Of a stretch of 64,000 nt of DNA, positions 45,741 through 59,100 are shown in pieces (within the stretch, counting starts at the first letter, position 1; the number at the start of each line of letters is the position of its first letter). Below the pieces are notes generated by a model, which had not been told where the DNA came from, did not search any database, and saw only the letters and a list, made by a program, of their open reading frames with translations. The DNA comes from Casuarina equisetifolia. Lineage: Eukaryota > Streptophyta > Magnoliopsida > Fagales > Casuarinaceae. The position numbers and the translations under genes were made by a program. The stretch is taken from positions 27,679,884-27,743,883 of the forward strand of contig CM052356.1 in assembly GCA_028551475.1 (NCBI GenBank). Direction: 5' to 3'.

Positions 45741-47420
45741 CTAAATCTTCTCATTTACTTAGTATTATGGACATAATCTATGCTATTTATAGAGTTTAAT
45801 TTGGTATCATGCTTGTAGGATATCCGTTATGACACATTTTATTATCTTTTTGTTAAACTGGTCAAAGCAAACTTTTCTTCTCTGGTATTATAATTTTAAT
45901 AATGAATTTTTCCTTTGCTTGGTATTTTTTTCCATCCTTTTTTTCTTATGATTTGGGACAAGAATTCAACCGCCCTTTTTCTTTCCATACAAAAAGGAAA
46001 GGCTTTTCATAAAATGCTTTGATCCATTGGAGCTTTAAGAGAGGAAAACTATGGAGATCCATGAGATTTAAGAGAAAAAAAAAAGTACATAAAATGTGTA
46101 AAATAGAGGATAATTATGCAATCTATCGACTTGACACATGTTTTTTATAGGCATGTAATTGTATTAGATCTTCTTCACTATAATAACTATATAATTTAGG
46201 ATACTTGAATTAAATTATCAAATAAATTTCACAATTGAAATTGTTGGTTAGATGATATTTTATAGATTTATGTAAAAACAAAAAAGCAAAAACATAATTT
46301 TGTAGCTTATTCGATTCTAACATTACTTGTGTTTGAAAGTGGATTTAGCATTTGAAAGATGCGTTAAAGTTTTCAATGTTAAGTCAGTTTGATATTACGA
46401 AAAGAAAAAATATAAAAGAATCTATAATACTTTTTCAATATGTAAATCATTGCTTTTGATTCTTTGCCAAGATTAGTTTATTATCATGTTCATGAAACAA
46501 AATATTGTGAAAATTTCATGTATTTCATATATGAATTAATACAATTTAGTATTATGGATGCAAACTATGCTATTTATAGAGTTTAATTAGGTATAATGCT
46601 TATAGGATATCCTTTATGACATTTTATAATCTTTAATGGAACCCTGCTTTTCGTTTTTTTTTTTTCCCCTTATTTTTCATACAAGTTGGGACAAGAATTC
46701 GGCCACTTTTTTTTTCTTTTCTCATAACCAAAGGAAAGGCTTTTCATTAAATGCTTTGACCCATTGGAGCTCCAAAGGAACAACACTCATATGGAGATCC
46801 ATGAGATTTAACAGAAAAGAGTACATAAAAAAATGTGCAAAATAAAAGATAATTATGTAATCTATCGACTTGACACAAGTTTTTTATAGGCATTTAATTG
46901 CATTAGATCTTTTTTACTAGGACAACTATAAAATTGGGGATACTTGAATTAAATGATCAAATAAATTTCACAATAGAAATTGTTGTTTAGATGATATTTA
47001 TAGATTTATGTAAATAGGAAAAGGCAAAAACCTAATTTGGTAGTTTATTTGGTTCTAACGTAAACACTTGTATTTGAAGATGGATTCAACGTTTGAAAGA
47101 TGCAATAAAATTTTCAATTTTAAGTCAGTTAGATATTACAAAGAGCAAAAAAAAAAAATCTATAATAGTTTTTCAATATGTAAACCATTGCTTAAGTTAT
47201 CTATCAAAATTAGTTTATTATCATGTTCATGAAACAAAATATTGTGAAAATTTCATGTATTGCATATATGAATTGATACAATTTAGTTTCAACAATTCAA
47301 CTTAGTATTATGGACATAAATTATGCTATTTATAGAGCTTAATTGGGTATCATGCTTTTAGGATATCTTTTATGACATATTTTATTATCTTCCTGTTAAA
47401 CTAGCCAATGCTACTTTTTG
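45741..47420. repeat. Tandem AT-rich repeats, period about 730 bp
   Basis: Two full units (45952-46680 and 46684-47410), plus the tail of an earlier unit (45755-45860), lie head to tail. Each starts GGGACAAGAATTC, passes GGAGATCCATGAGATTTAA, TTTTTTATAGGCAT and TTAGATGATAT, and ends TATGACA(CA)TTTTATTATCTT. A further partial copy is at 48778-49260 and a weaker one at 41850-42070. They hold no gene and I recognise no transposon ends. Confidence 0.85.
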
Positions 47421-47630
47421 TTTGTTTTTTTTTTTTTGGTAGTATGAGTTTTACTTTCATATGCGGCGTGCAGGCTACGTAGGACCATCTTACATTACTC
47501 AGTGACTCCATTTCCTTCCTTCCTCAGTGCTGTATAAATGCCCTTCCCTCCACTTTCCACTTGCCAATCCATGCCACGCCCCTAAAAGAGAGAAACTCCT
47601 TCCCCATCCTTCGTTGAACCTTCTAGTAAA
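47421..47630 (+). promoter_or_regulatory. Promoter of second membrane-protein gene
   Basis: TATAAA at 47533-47538, 93-98 bases before the ATG, in a C-rich context. It shares little with the promoter of copy 1. Confidence 0.6.
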
Positions 47631-48071
47631 ATGGGTATCCAAGCGCTGTTGGGGTCTCTTTGCAAAAAGCTTAACCTTCGACGTCGGGTTCTAGATCTAG
47701 AATTAGGACTTGAACTGCTTGACGAGGCAGGGGGTGACCTTAAATCAGACTGGGCCACAATGATGGTGTCCTTCTGCTTAGCGGTCGCCATTTTGTTTGC
47801 TCATGGTTCCCCCACCTCTTCATCGGAAATTTCTCCAATCTTCCACTTTCTTTATATCCTAATCGGATTATGCTTTGTTTCCTTCTCCGTTAGCAGATTC
47901 ATGCATTCCAAGCTTCTAGTGGAAAAGCTTGTTCTCAAACGGCTTGGTATCTTCTTCGGAATGACAGCTTTTTGGACAGCCATCACAGTTCCCTTTCCTC
48001 TGTGGCTCAAAATTTGCGGTTGGATGGTCCATGTGATTTCGGTGTTGGTGGTCTTAAAGTCGTATTCCTAG
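47631..48071 (+). CDS. Unnamed four-helix membrane protein, copy 2
   Basis: A 146-residue single-exon paralogue of 40728-41207. Shared blocks are DWATMMVSFCLAV (residues 40-52), SRFMHSKLLVEKLVL (88-102) and FWTAITVPFPLWLKICGWMV (114-133). The predicted membrane segments are at about 43-57, 69-88, 104-121 and 125-142. The N-terminus is basic (LCKKLNLRRRV) then acidic, so the soluble head probably faces the cytosol with the basic part at the membrane (inference). The 3' UTR also resembles that of copy 1. Function unknown. The two proteins differ enough to suggest selection on the protein rather than a very recent copy. Confidence 0.75.
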   Translation: MGIQALLGSLCKKLNLRRRVLDLELGLELLDEAGGDLKSDWATMMVSFCLAVAILFAHGSPTSSSEISPIFHFLYILIGLCFVSFSVSRFMHSKLLVEKLVLKRLGIFFGMTAFWTAITVPFPLWLKICGWMVHVISVLVVLKSYS

Positions 48072-50180
48072 GAAGTAGATCTGGTCTCGTAAACAATTAA
48101 AGAGAAAATAGTAGGAGTGGTAGTTGTTTTGGTTCTTGTATATAACGAAGCTCCCAAGGTGGAAGGGGAAAGAGATCGTTAAACAGTGTTTTTCATTAAC
48201 ACATTTTCTTGTATCCCCTCCCCTATTCCCTTATTGTGTCTCAGTTCCATGTATATATGTCTCTTTTTGTCAAATGCTCGGGTGTATCTCTCTCTTTTTT
48301 CTTTTTCTCTTTTTCTCTTTTTCATTTGAAGATGTATTCCATTTTCTTGTATCCCTTTCTCTATTCTCTTACCGTCTCATTTCTTCCTTTTTTTTTTTTT
48401 TTTTCCTTTTGCAGAGCTTTACCCGGAGGCAGCCCTTCCAGAAATTCTCAAAGGCCAGATCCAGGGCTAAGAGGGGGTTTGGGAATAGCTTTCAACCAGC
48501 ATAGGCGCGCAAAGATCCTTACTGTGTCTCAGTTCCATGTTTATATCTCTTTTTGTCAAATTGTAGGGTATATATCTTTTTTCTTTTTTCTTTTTCATTT
48601 GAAGAGGCATTCCATTTTCTTGTATCCCATTCTCTATTACCTTATTGTGTCCCAGTCCCATGTTTATATCTCTTTTCTATGGATAAAAATACTTGGGTCA
48701 ATTTTTGTCATTTTCCCTTTTGTTAAGGCCTCGTGCTAATCTGTTGTTTGTTTTACCCATCCCTTTTTTCATACGATTTGGGACAAGAATTCGGCTCACT
48801 TTTATTTTTTCATAAAAAGGGAAAGACTTTTCATCAAATGCCTTGACCCATTGGAGCTTCGAGAGAAGAACGCTCAAATGGAGATCCATGAGATTTAAGA
48901 GAAAAAAAAAACATAAAAATTGTGTAAAATAGAAAATAATTATGTAATCCATTGACTTAACCTAGGTTTTTTATAGGCATCTAATTGCATTGGATCTTTT
49001 TCACTAGAGCAGCTACATAATTGAGGATACTTGAATAAAGAATCAAATAAATTTCTCAATAGAAATTGTTGGTTAGATGATGTTTTATAGATTTATGTAA
49101 AAACGAAAAAGCAAAAACCGAATCTTATGCTTATTTTGTTATAACGTAATTACTGAGTTGGAAGGTGGATTTAATGTTTGAAGGATGCAATAAATTCTTA
49201 GTTAATCCAGTTAGATATTATGAAAAGATATTTTTTTAAAAAAATTATAATAGTATTCAATACGCAAATCATTGTTTTGACTATCTACGAAAAATTTATA
49301 ACATTTTTCAATACTCAAAAATCATTATTATATATCCTTCTCATACAAAGCTTTCAAAAAAATGAGTAAATTGATTTTAAGCATTTATGGGTCTTAAAGT
49401 ACTTTTAAGTCTTTTAAGTTTGTCACGCTTGGCCATATGTTATTTTCCTACCTTTATATGTTGGTGCAGAATTTTGTATACACTGACTTATCTTGTTCTT
49501 GATCAATCTCAACTTTTAAGAACGTCAAAGAATCTCAAGCTTTTCCTCTCTCAAGATTTACTACTATTATAAGCATATATGTCATAACCATACTTGGGCA
49601 TAAATAGGTACCATACCGGTTCTTTTTCTTTGAGCCAAATAGAATTTATAAGCTAATACATTGAGTTGGGAATTATATTAAATAGACAAACAAGACGTAA
49701 AAGATTATTTGTAGCCCATTTTTTACGAAGCTTCGACGTGATCCCCCATTTAGGACAGGTGACTTCTAGGTGGTCTTCACACTACAAATACATATAAGAG
49801 ATCAATACAAATTTGGGTTCCGGGTATAATATTGCGTTGGGCCTAGAATTTCAAGGGAGATGGAATTAGCGTTTTAACCAGCTTTTTAAGTATTGGAATA
49901 GCACTCAACGTAGCATTCGTAAATTTTTCGAATTAGAGATTTTTTTGTTTGTTATTCCCTAATCATATTAATACATTGTCGACAGATGAACGAAGTAAAA
50001 AGATGATTGAAACAGAATTTACAATATTTATTGCACTATGAAATCGGTAAAAACAAACACGAAGTAACATCACCTTTTTCAATTATATACACATAACACA
50101 ATACATCCCTTTTTAAAATGTCAGCGAAATATTCTCTTTGGATATAAGCAAAATTTACTCAGAAGGAATATTAGTGGAGA
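48072..50180. other. 3' UTR of membrane-protein gene 2 and repeats before CASP
   Basis: 48072-48720 is a T/C-rich 3' UTR-like stretch with repeated phrases (TCTCAGTTCCATGT(T/A)TATAT; TTCATTTGAAGA), whose Phe/Ser-rich frames I reject as coding. 48778-49260 is a copy of the 730-bp repeat. 49290-50160 is collinear with 42160-43160. No gene is present. Confidence 0.6.
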
Positions 50181-53100
50181 TTAAAGTCCACGTGGAAACT
50201 TCAAATTCTTCTCTGGGACCAGGTATTCCTCACGGCCATTGCTGTAAAAACAGAAGGTTTAAGCTTGAAAAAAAACTACACGCCAAAACATCAAACATTG
50301 AGTAAAGGCGTTTCACTGACACTTACCTGAGATAGCTCAGAGCAGACATTCGGTAAAGACAGGTGAACACGAGGATATGCAACCCAATGGTGTAGAAAAA
50401 GGCGAAAGTTCGAGCATATCTGAAAGAACAATTTTTATGATCTTTATAGACTCCAGAAGAACACATTCGAACCATAAAAGAGGAAGAATGATTAAAAAAG
50501 AAAAAAATTGCATTCTGAAAATATAGTACTGGAGCAAAGAACATATGATGTAGAAAACATGAAGAGATTAGATCAAATTCCAGTAACAAATAGACGGAAA
50601 ACTGGTTTTCAGCCTCTTTAAAGGCCATAACACCTAAGATTCGTCTTATCAGGAGGAGCAAAAGCTCGTGATCTTGAGCATGAGCACAGGTAAGAGACCT
50701 GCCAAACTCTTGAAATTGAGTGTAGAGGTTTGAAAATATGATGTGAAGTCATTGGGTTAAACCCACCGCAAACACGGAATTTGTGCAATTAAAGGTTCTA
50801 TTATTTTTATGAGAAATTTATGCTTGAAAATAAAACATACTTGAACAAAGATACATGGTAAGCTGTACTAGCAGGGCAGATTGAGGTACAAAACCTCAAT
50901 GATTAGAATTGTGCCATCAATGACACTAAAAATTCACAAGAATAACAATCATGGTTCCCTTAAATCGATGGATAACATGACAAATCATGTGTTGCACAGC
51001 TATTGATTGAAAATAAAACCTCCACAAGAAGAGTGAGTAAAGACAACAGAATCATACTTGTTGCCAAGAAGAAAACGGCCACTGCTAAGTGTGATTCTAT
51101 CCCTGAAACCCAATTCCTTGTACCTTTGGTCCCTTTCCTGGTAGAAGACAACAAATTAAAATAGTAGAATACATCTGAAAATAACAAAAGGAAATGATGC
51201 AGAAAAGAAAGCAGTGGTAACAAATTTAACAATTCTAGACCCCATCCTAAGATCAGGAGATAGATTTGGCTGTCATTAAATTCTTTCAATCTTTTTGACA
51301 GGTATTACAATTTGAGAGTTTGACAGAGGGTAATGCTTACCTTAAAAATTGTCTCAACTCAAATAAGCATTTCAGAAAATTTCACCTTAAGTTTTCTTGC
51401 AAACAATTTTCCGGAGGACAATACAAAGTACAACTAAAGTAGATATGCAAATAAATGAAAGTCTGCATAAACTTTAGGCTCCAACTAAAGTAGTATACAA
51501 ATAAATGAAAGTCTGCATAAACTTTAGGCTCTATTATGACTGAAATTTGGGATTGCAAAATGGAATCACCAATTGATATGATAATCCACAATCATTTAAA
51601 GTCCTTGGTGACAAGAAAAAGATCAAATTCAGTTCCATTCATTGGATAATTTAATAAAGCAAGTTAATATCTTCAATGAAACAGCTGCAGATACGGAGCC
51701 CTACATAATAGATAACATGCAGCAGAAAGCCCCAAAATGACCAAATAAAAAGGCATATGAGAATCAGCAGAAGCATTCTCTTCAATATAATTATTGAAAC
51801 TTCCAAATGGAAGAAATGCAACAACTTGGTAGACCTGAAAGTGTAATCCTCAATCTAAGAATCCAGATATAAATACTGTGAAAATTTGGAAAATCCATCA
51901 ATGGAACTGTAGAATAACAACCTTTTTTGAGAATGCTGCAAAAGGATTAATATCATCCTCATATATCTTCTTGTACTTAGATTCAACATCTGAGGTAAAA
52001 CCACTTTCAAGATCCTCAGCTTGCTGAAATTGACAATTCAACAAATATCATGAGCTCAGAACCAAAAGCAACAATGATCAGGAGAAGATGAAACAGGATA
52101 CAATTATAATGAAGCACCTTCCTTGATCCTCGAGAGATCACTTTTTCATGATTGTAGTCCTGGACATAGCGAATCTTTCCATAAAGTTTGACATTATCAG
52201 CTTTTGTCTTTTCCAGCTCCACTGTAAGCACTCCAATCTTCTCATTCAACTGTCTTATTTCCTACCATAAATGAAGAAGCGAAGTCCAACATTTGAACCC
52301 CTTGTATAATTGCTAATGACAACAATATCAAATAAAGAGAGGAGACCACAAGCAAAGTTTTTCAAAAGACAGAATACCTCTTCTGTCTCCCTCAGACGAG
52401 CCCTAAATCGATCTCGCTGATTACATATCACCTTAAGCATTGAACTCTGATCTTGATCTGAGAAAACATGTTTTTGATCTGTATTCTGAGCCAAAAAGGA
52501 CTAACATTAATAAGATAAATCCTTGGGATGAGAAAAAGCACATCTTGAATCCATTACTTGCCAGGGGCACAGGACTGGATTGACTTATCACAATGGCAAA
52601 GTTCAAGCACTGTTATTTATATTTAACCTTCCTTGCCCTTTCAAATCTTAATTGCCACTTTTAGGACCTCTTATACCATCCTACACACATGTTCTGTGTA
52701 TTGTAGATTAAATTGTTTCTTTTTCCTTTTTGTTCATTAAATAACTTATAATTAATCATATATAATACTAACACTGTTCTCTTGGTTTCTGTTTGGGGAA
52801 AACTTTCGAAGTACGACATAGAAACAAAAAACTGATAGGTACCTCAGATAGCTCAGAACCCCCGGCCTCTGAAAGATCCCAGTCGTCAAATAGATTGCCT
52901 TTTCTATCTTTAGAGCTATAACCCTGCACCAGGAAGATTAGTAGCAGAAAGTATTAGAAAGCATAAGAAGGCGATGTACATAAATGTCAAACACTTAGAT
53001 TATTATTATTATTTTAAATACACATTCCAAAAGGTAACTGTGATAACCAAGCAAGTAAGAAAATGAGTCACAAATTATGCGTAGAGAACACAACTCAAGG

Positions 53101-56100
53101 TGTATCCAGGTGAATGTAAAGCCATTTCTCTATTGCACACACGCCTATGCATGTCTTTTCGTAAGTAAACTACTGCATGTCTTTGCTTGGCCATAACCAT
53201 AAAATTGTGACTCAAGACACCGCCACCCAAAATCTCAATCGAACTTTATGTCACATAAATTGATATTTCAACAATCAATCTGGCAGCAAATACTTAATTC
53301 AGATTGTGTGTGAAGTAATAGATCCAAACCTTCAATATGTCCTCTTCAAGCTTCTGGATCAATTTTTGCTGTTCATTAACCTTTGCTGTTAGTTCTGCTA
53401 TCTTGCCTTCAGCCGTTTCCAGCAAAGATGTTTTCTCATTAAGTTTGACCTGATAATGGTGGAAAGGTGTAGAACTTAGAGATGAAACATTATTAAAAAT
53501 GTGAAATGAAAAAAGCTCCAGAGGATGTATATTTTAATACCACAGCCACAAAATGACTGGTTCATAATGTACACGTGAGAACGTCTGTGGTCTCTATACA
53601 TGCAGGACTCCCTCCCCTCCCGCAATCACCCCAAATTTTTTCCCTTCTCATTTTTCTCTTACCTCGAAATAGCAAAGAAACTCACTAACAAGGGATCATC
53701 CATACCTTCAATTGTGTGAGTTCGTGTTCAATTTTACGGTTCTTGTCAAGAAGAAGAGACTCCATTTTGCTCATCTCCTCCCCGCTAGTAGCTACTTCCC
53801 AATCTTCAGCCTCAATGGAATTATACCCTACTGCCTGAACATATAATGTTGAAATATTAAACAGAGAAGCTCCTAAGCATTGTCAGGTGTCCAAGAAGCA
53901 TGGGAATGAAACAACTAAAATGCAACAAGCACCTAAGGAAGAAACAAGACAGATAATACAATAAAACCACCAGAAGTTAGAAATGGGGACAAAATATACT
54001 GACACCCAAGTATTCTCATATATACATGCATCTGTAAATAAAAGCAGACCCATTGTGTTGAATAGCTAAAAACAAAACTTCTAACAGCGGCAAGGGTGAT
54101 TCTGCAGGTTTATATACATCATATTTAATCTCCAACAACAGAATACAGTTCATTAGCACACTGAAATACTGGGACACCCAGAAATGCCTTGACCAAATCA
54201 TTACAGTCCCACAGGACCCGGACATTGAGGTGGGTTCCAAAGCAGAAAAAGTAGAAGTGAACTGTGGTTACAGGATCAGTAGGCGTATCTTGTCAGAGAG
54301 GGGCCCCATAAGGCCCCACTGAAGATAGTATAGACAGCTTAAAACAGTACCATCAAAAACCAAGTGATAGTTGATAATAAGATTTGAATATTTAAGCCAT
54401 TCAAACTTGAAATTTTCCTGATAGATCATTAATCAAAATTCAAGAAAATTATTCTCATTTTTCCAAGATTTGCCTAACATTTCATGAGCCTTGAAACCAA
54501 TTAAGGTAACTACTATTCAGTAGTAGAGAAGGCATTGAACTACCTGCAAAATTTTCACTTTCTTTCGCAAATCATCAACCAGTTTTTCTGTTGGCCTTGC
54601 TTCAAGCTCTTTCTTCATCTCCTCGAAAGCAACTTCCTTATTTAATGAAGAAGTAAAAGGAGCCAAGTTACGTTTACGGCAGAAGCCAGAAAGTTGACAA
54701 TATTATGAGAAAGATGCAGAAGGGATAACTATAACCAGATGATATCAGAAGATGGGATGGTACTGCCAATGTCAGCATCTTAAGTCTTGAGAACAGAATT
54801 CCCAATTAGGGGAAAAAGAGAATAAAACTTCATGGTTATTTCTAAACATAATAAATCCTACCGTTGAACAATCAATAGAAAAGATAGTTGCATGCCTTTT
54901 CATTGAACAGCGCATTCAATCTCTTGACCTCTTTTATGTGTTCTTCTCGCTCATTTGACAAGGTGGTTTCAATATTATGAAGTTCCAGGTTCAGTTCAGA
55001 GATTATTTTCTCCTTTGCATTCAAAGAACTCTCCAGCATGCTACTTGAATCTGAATTATCACTGCAACCACAGCAATCAATAGTAAGCATCAGAGTATAG
55101 GTAAGTAAAAAGTATAATTTGGAAAATTTGGAGAGATGAGTATGTTGTAAATGGAGGAAAGAGTTTTAGGAGAAATGATGACAACTAAGCACATCCTACA
55201 GAAGTTCTTACAATTGTCCTTCGTGTTGGACAGAACCAAGCAAAACAGCAAGGCAAGAGTAACAGTCACAAGTTATTTCAAGTTATGCCCTGTGAAGCAG
55301 CCCTGTGAAAGGAAAACTTATTTAAAGTGTATAAAGGGCAGTTCCTTAGAAATAGGATGCTCTGTTTATAAACTGGCGCAAGCTAGGGAGAGGCGTTGAA
55401 TCGCAAGTCAAATTAAAAAAGAAAAAAGATATAATAAGTCAAGATTTCTACAAGTTTCTGTTGTAGTGGACAGGCAGGTATTTTAACATCATTGACTCTA
55501 TATCTTCATAGATAAGCAACCCGTGGAATTATTGAAATGGATCTAAATTCATAGTTTAGGTGGACAGAATAATGACTACTGGTAACGAAGTACCTAACCT
55601 TGTCTTACTTCGAGTTTCTTCATTTGCAGTTTGTAATTGGGAACGTAAGAGTCCCTGTAGTGAAAAACAATCATTCAAAAGTTAGGCATCTACAACAGGA
55701 AAGTTGATTAAGTGAATATATCAGCAGCACGACTATTATTAAAAAAATAAAATGCAACCAGCCATGGTGTTCAAGCAAGTTGAAATCAAACACACTCCTA
55801 AATTGGCGATGTACTAGGAAGATGCATTTCATATGTGCCCAGTGATGTTAATTACAGAGTCAATGCTTCTACTAAAAAAAAAAGAAGTTCACAACTGATT
55901 GTTATAAGATAAAAATAAAAATTGCACTTAATGGTCAACTACTGACCACATAACTTCCACATGGAACTTCTGTAAGATACATCCAAGAATCCTAATACCC
56001 ACTCTTGCAGGTAAGGAAACAATGGACAGAGAGAATAAACAATAGTTTAGAAAATTGCGAAATGAAATTTCCAAACTAACAGACATTTATCACATATCCA

Positions 56101-59100
56101 AAGTCCAGTCTCCTCTTAATTAAAGTCCAAGAATCCCAGTTCAAAAAACTCATGGTCAGAAAAGAATTCAAATCAAAGCTGGAGGCCTAAAAAAAAGGGA
56201 AGAAGAAGAAGAAGCAGTTTACATAGGATACAGAATTTTCAGGCAGTGAGTTTAGGGTTTAGGGAATGACTTAGCTTCAATTAGATAAAAGAAGCAGTTG
56301 AAGTAAAACCATTAATGTTTTGTGCAGAGATCTTCCTATACTATATTCTATTGCATGCAGTTTTCTCCAATCTATCCTTCTTTACTAAAGCTACTTGAGT
56401 TCATAGATCTTTTAGGATAAAATAAGAGACAACTAACTAAAAAAATGCATAAACCTAGTGCGTAGCGAACAGATCAATTTGGAAAATTAAAAAAATGACA
56501 GTACATCAAAGCAACCCTACATTCAAACTTTTACAAAATCTGTGTTCGAAATGATCTGTTCACAAGAGTAAAGGAAGGAACTGAAAGTGAAGCAGAAAAT
56601 TACTGCCATTGGAGTAGATTGCCAAGTCCAGTTAGTCAGAAAAGTTTTTGAGGAAAACTAAAAATCTAGGTTAGAATTATGCGCTAGATAAATTTTCCCT
56701 TTCCCCAGTATCTGGTCAAGAAGGTAAGCAAAAACACAACGATCATGCTCAACTTCCAGTTAAAGCTTTTCTGAGACGTTCCAACTTAAAAATAAAGAAA
56801 AAGGGAACAGACCTTCAGGAAATAGACAATAGAATAGCTTCAAAATTTTCAATTACCTTTTGATAAATAATGTATATGACTACAAGTAAAACCCCCTTTT
56901 ACTTTTCCATGCGATGCTCCACAATAGACAGTCCTGATGAATCCTACTCTATGTGTGACTAGTTTTAAATTGACATGATCAATCGTGCAGCTTCAAGCAA
57001 ATCTTAGCTGATCAACGTGGAATAATTATGAAGAATATTAACAACTAGTTGTAGATGGTTCAAGCAGGTGCCTGTTTCCTTTTCTCAAAATCATGGAATA
57101 TAGCTCGGGAATTCATTGCAATGTACAACTATGATCTCCTGTCTCCTCTATTTCAAACAGAGAATGAAAGAAGATCTAGTTTCTAACAAAGATTGAAAGT
57201 AGATATATTCAACAAGAACCAGTTCATAGAAGTTGATAGAAAAAGATAAACACAATAACAAATCAAGTGTAGGACTCAGATCTACAGTTGGTGGTAGAAA
57301 GACAAACTGGATCCTTTCAAAGAGCATATGGGATTAACAAGACGCACCTTCTCTCTCTCAAGACTAAGAAGACGTGTTTGAGCCCGTTCAACTTCATCCA
57401 TCAGAAGATTGACCTCTGATTGCTTTGCCGCCCTATCTTCGTCTGAAATTATATCACAATAGATAAACCACTAAAAGAAATAAACTGTGGTATGCAGTAG
57501 ATGCTGCATAAATGTTAAAATCAGTGCCTCGTGACAACAAATGCAGAAGATGCATTGACTTGAGAAATGATATTATGACAGAATTTGGAAATTCGAGATC
57601 AGCATATTACCTGATTGTGCACGAACTTCAAACAACTGGCTTTGTGCAAGTTCATGTAGTTTCTGCATATTTGAAACACTTTCTTTAGCTTGACGCAATT
57701 GATCCTGCAGCAATTGCTCCCTGCATGAAATAAAGGGATCCCGATCAGTTATGACATTGATACACACAATAACAATATAGTTCAGATTAAAATAATATGC
57801 ATGTCCAATGGCATCAGCTCCGTATCCTAACTTGCAGTGTAAAGAGCTACTACCTTTCTTTTAAAACTTCCATAGTCTTCTGGTTCTCTTCTGCCAAACT
57901 GCGTTGCTTTATCTCCACAATTTCTTTCACTTTTTCTTCCATCTGACCACACATTATAAAGTTAGAATTAAGGGGAGAAATCATCATACACAAACAAGTA
58001 CGAAAAGAATTTCCACTCCTAATTGGTATTTGGTAAGTTACTCCATAATTTCTGTTCTTTGAATCCATAAGTAATGAATAGAACTAGAGAAAAGGAAAAA
58101 AATAGCAGAGGAACCTCAGAAACCTCCATCTCAAAGCACTAGCACATTGCAAAATTGGTACAATAACATTGCAGTTCGTAGCTAAAAAGTACAGATTTCC
58201 ACACAAGAACATGAATGATAGTAATTTTGTTCTTTTTCCTCACTCATCAATATGTATCAAAATTAGAATTCCATATCACAGTTTAACAATCAAAAATTTT
58301 CACTGCTATAAAGGGTTCTTTTAGAAGCAATAACAGTATTCCCTACACACAATAGAACTAGATGTTTAAACAGAAACATAGAATCAATTGGTTGTACTGG
58401 CATTTTGCTTTCAGAAACATAAAAACATTTTATAGAACACAAGAAAAATTAAGAGCACCATGAAGAGAAAAAACTACAATATTTCTGGACTCTTATAGTG
58501 CTTAAACCTTTAGCATCTCATTACATTTATGTAAAAGTATAAATCTTACCACTCAGAACTTCTAGTAACTTTAGATTTTTGTCTCTCTAAGTGGTAGGAA
58601 CTTTAATTGTTAAGCTCCAAGGCTTATGCACTTCTAAACCACAAAATCACATCTTGACAAACAATTAACTATAGGCAGTCAGGAATATATCTCAGTCGTC
58701 TCATACTCTGCAAAATAATTAGGTTGATTTTTCACCACTAACAAAATTCAAATAGACACTGTGAAAAGTGATCATAACTATGAACAATGTTACAGCTTGG
58801 AGGTCCAGGAAAAAGTTGCAAAATAAACAAGACAGGAAGAATAGCACTGGTACTACTGTAATAAAAGTTAAAATAACAAACCTGTTGCTCTAGCTGGCGG
58901 TTGCGCTCTTCAAGTCTCCGTATCGTTGCCTGCTGATTCTTTAAGTGAGTGGCTTCCGTACGGAATTCCTCAAGCTCAACTTTCATTTTCCGGTTCTCAG
59001 ATTCTAGTTCAGACAGCTTCAAATCTTGCTCCTGATAGAGAAAATGTGAGTTTAATAATAAACCATTTGCAAATGCACACAAAATGAAGGATTAATGCAC

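Noticed and set aside
40728..48071. Assigning the small membrane proteins to DUF-type or ABA-response families
   Set aside because: I could not recall any family with the shared DW-TMMVSFCLAV motif, so no name is given.
48124..48739. Phe/Ser-rich frames of 126 and 176 codons
   Set aside because: They arise from a T/C-rich 3' UTR and are not conserved behind the paralogous gene at 41208.
55151..55399. 82-codon plus-strand frame
   Set aside because: It falls within the CASP intron between exons 54896-55050 and 55609-55654; no motif.
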